A DNA stretch of 12,294 bases, from the NCBI GenBank assembly GCA_005881235.1, contig VBEQ01000017.1, forward strand, positions 1 through 12,294, written 5' to 3'. This stretch comes from Chloroflexota bacterium (lineage in GTDB: Bacteria > Chloroflexota > Dormibacteria > CF-121). Below, one piece after another: positions 11,760 to 12,294 of the stretch; the first letter of the stretch is position 1, and every line of letters begins with the position of its first letter. The notes under the pieces are model-generated. The model saw only the letters and a program-made list of their open reading frames with translations, had not been told where the DNA came from and ran no database searches. Position numbers and translations under genes: made by a program.

Positions 11760-12125
11760 TCAGGGCCAGCGTCCGGGGAAGGGCTCGACGGTGGGCTTGT
11801 CCTTCCAGTCCTGGCGAACCGGTGCGAAGACGTCCACTACCGACGCGCCCTCGGCGCCGGCCGTGGCGGAGTGGGGAACCTGGCTGGCGATCGTGTAGGT
11901 CTCCCCCACCCGTAACTCGCGCGATTGGCCATCGACCACCATGGTTACCGAACCGCGGAGCACGAACCCGACTTGCTCGTTCTCGTGCCGGTGTTCGGGA
12001 ACCTGGATATTGGGATCGATGTCGACGAAGCCGATGCTGAGCCGGTCGCCGTCCACCGTCCGCGCCAGAACCCCGTCCCAGATACGCTTGGGCCTCAATT
12101 TCGCGACCGCCTGATAAATGTTCAC
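11760..12125 (-). CDS. Single-domain cupin protein
   Basis: A 121-residue cupin (conserved beta-barrel), probably cytoplasmic. Motif 1 is PEHRHENEQVGFVLRG (43-58), with metal ligands H45, H47 and E50. Motif 2 is GETYTIASQVPHSATA (74-89), with His85 as the fourth ligand. It resembles small ectoine-synthase-like or sugar-binding cupins, but the substrate is not evident. The start is the GTG at 12125, chosen because the SD AGAGGAGG lies 6 bases upstream and because its stop/start overlap with the WYL gene (GTGA) marks translational coupling. The reading frame stays open further upstream, but that stretch lies within the WYL gene. The regulator may control this operon. Confidence 0.86.
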   Translation of the reverse strand: MNIYQAVAKLRPKRIWDGVLARTVDGDRLSIGFVDIDPNIQVPEHRHENEQVGFVLRGSVTMVVDGQSRELRVGETYTIASQVPHSATAGAEGASVVDVFAPVRQDWKDKPTVEPFPGRWP

Positions 12126-12294
12126 CGTCGGCCTCCTCTGCTGTTGCGTGACGCCATTTTCGTCCCCACGTCGCTGATCTTCTTGCGCAGGTCCGCGGGC
12201 GCGAGAACCTCGACGGCATCGCCCCACCCCAGGATCCAGGGGGTGATCTCGAGCGTTCCGGTCACCGTGACCGTCATGTTGACCGAGCCCTTGG
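12122..12294 (-). CDS. WYL-domain transcriptional regulator, C-terminal fragment (runs off right edge)
   Basis: The last 56 residues of a minus-strand protein. VTGTLEITPWILGWGDAVEV (10-29 of the fragment) followed by LAPADLRKKISDVG matches the C-terminal extension of WYL-domain regulators (YafY/PafB-like), with its pattern ...L..WlLs.G..veVL.P..LR..i. Such proteins have an N-terminal HTH and sense ligands through the WYL domain. The HTH and the WYL motif itself lie outside the window, so the assignment rests on this tail. It ends in a basic stretch (KMASRNSRGGRR). Its TGA overlaps the GTG of the cupin gene. Confidence 0.7.
   Translation of the reverse strand, partial: KGSVNMTVTVTGTLEITPWILGWGDAVEVLAPADLRKKISDVGTKMASRNSRGGRR

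Overview
The window is a GC-rich bacterial chromosomal segment, densely packed with genes on both strands. It has no phage, IS, CRISPR, rRNA or tRNA signal. Several genes lack a Shine-Dalgarno (SD) sequence and instead carry a TANNNT box 6-9 bases before the start codon, which suggests leaderless transcripts. Leaderless transcripts, GTG starts, a lysine-rich histone-like protein and very high G+C fit an actinobacterial, Chloroflexota-like or Dormibacterota-like soil bacterium, but no marker here fixes the phylum. The longest gene-free stretch is about 165 bases (8233-8398).

Left part (1-3693): the N-terminus of a citrate synthase runs off the left edge on the minus strand and is divergent from an RtcB-family RNA ligase. 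RtcB converges on a minus-strand lipoprotein with an SMP-30/NHL-type beta-propeller. Head-to-head with that lipoprotein, and overlapping its signal peptide region, is the most unusual gene of the window (2764-3693). Its N-terminus looks like a Phd/YefM antitoxin (DNA-binding and dimerisation) domain. It is followed by the linker and the leucine-binding regulatory (LeuA) domain of 2-isopropylmalate synthase, with no catalytic TIM barrel. The inferred role is an amino-acid-responsive regulator. Its last codons are contributed by a small interspersed palindrome.

Middle (3739-7622): a minus-strand pair encodes a LapA-like membrane protein with a coiled coil and a zinc-ribbon membrane protein. Divergent from it is a translationally coupled pair: an Est30-like carboxylesterase and a gamma-glutamyltransferase-family Ntn hydrolase that lacks the usual glutamate-binding Arg. 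Next comes a lysine-rich histone-like protein with a strong extended -10 promoter, a strong SD and an intrinsic terminator.

Right part (7726-12294): an exported, membrane-anchored IPT/TIG protein converges, across a strongly structured intergenic region, on rmuC. A single-domain rhodanese lies upstream of rmuC on the same strand. Divergent from the rhodanese is a coupled pair: a uracil-DNA-glycosylase-superfamily protein with iron-sulfur-type cysteines but an altered active-site motif, and a 69-residue zinc-ribbon protein. Then come an atypical SDR oxidoreductase and, converging on it, a cupin gene whose GTG start overlaps the stop codon of a WYL-domain regulator that runs off the right edge.
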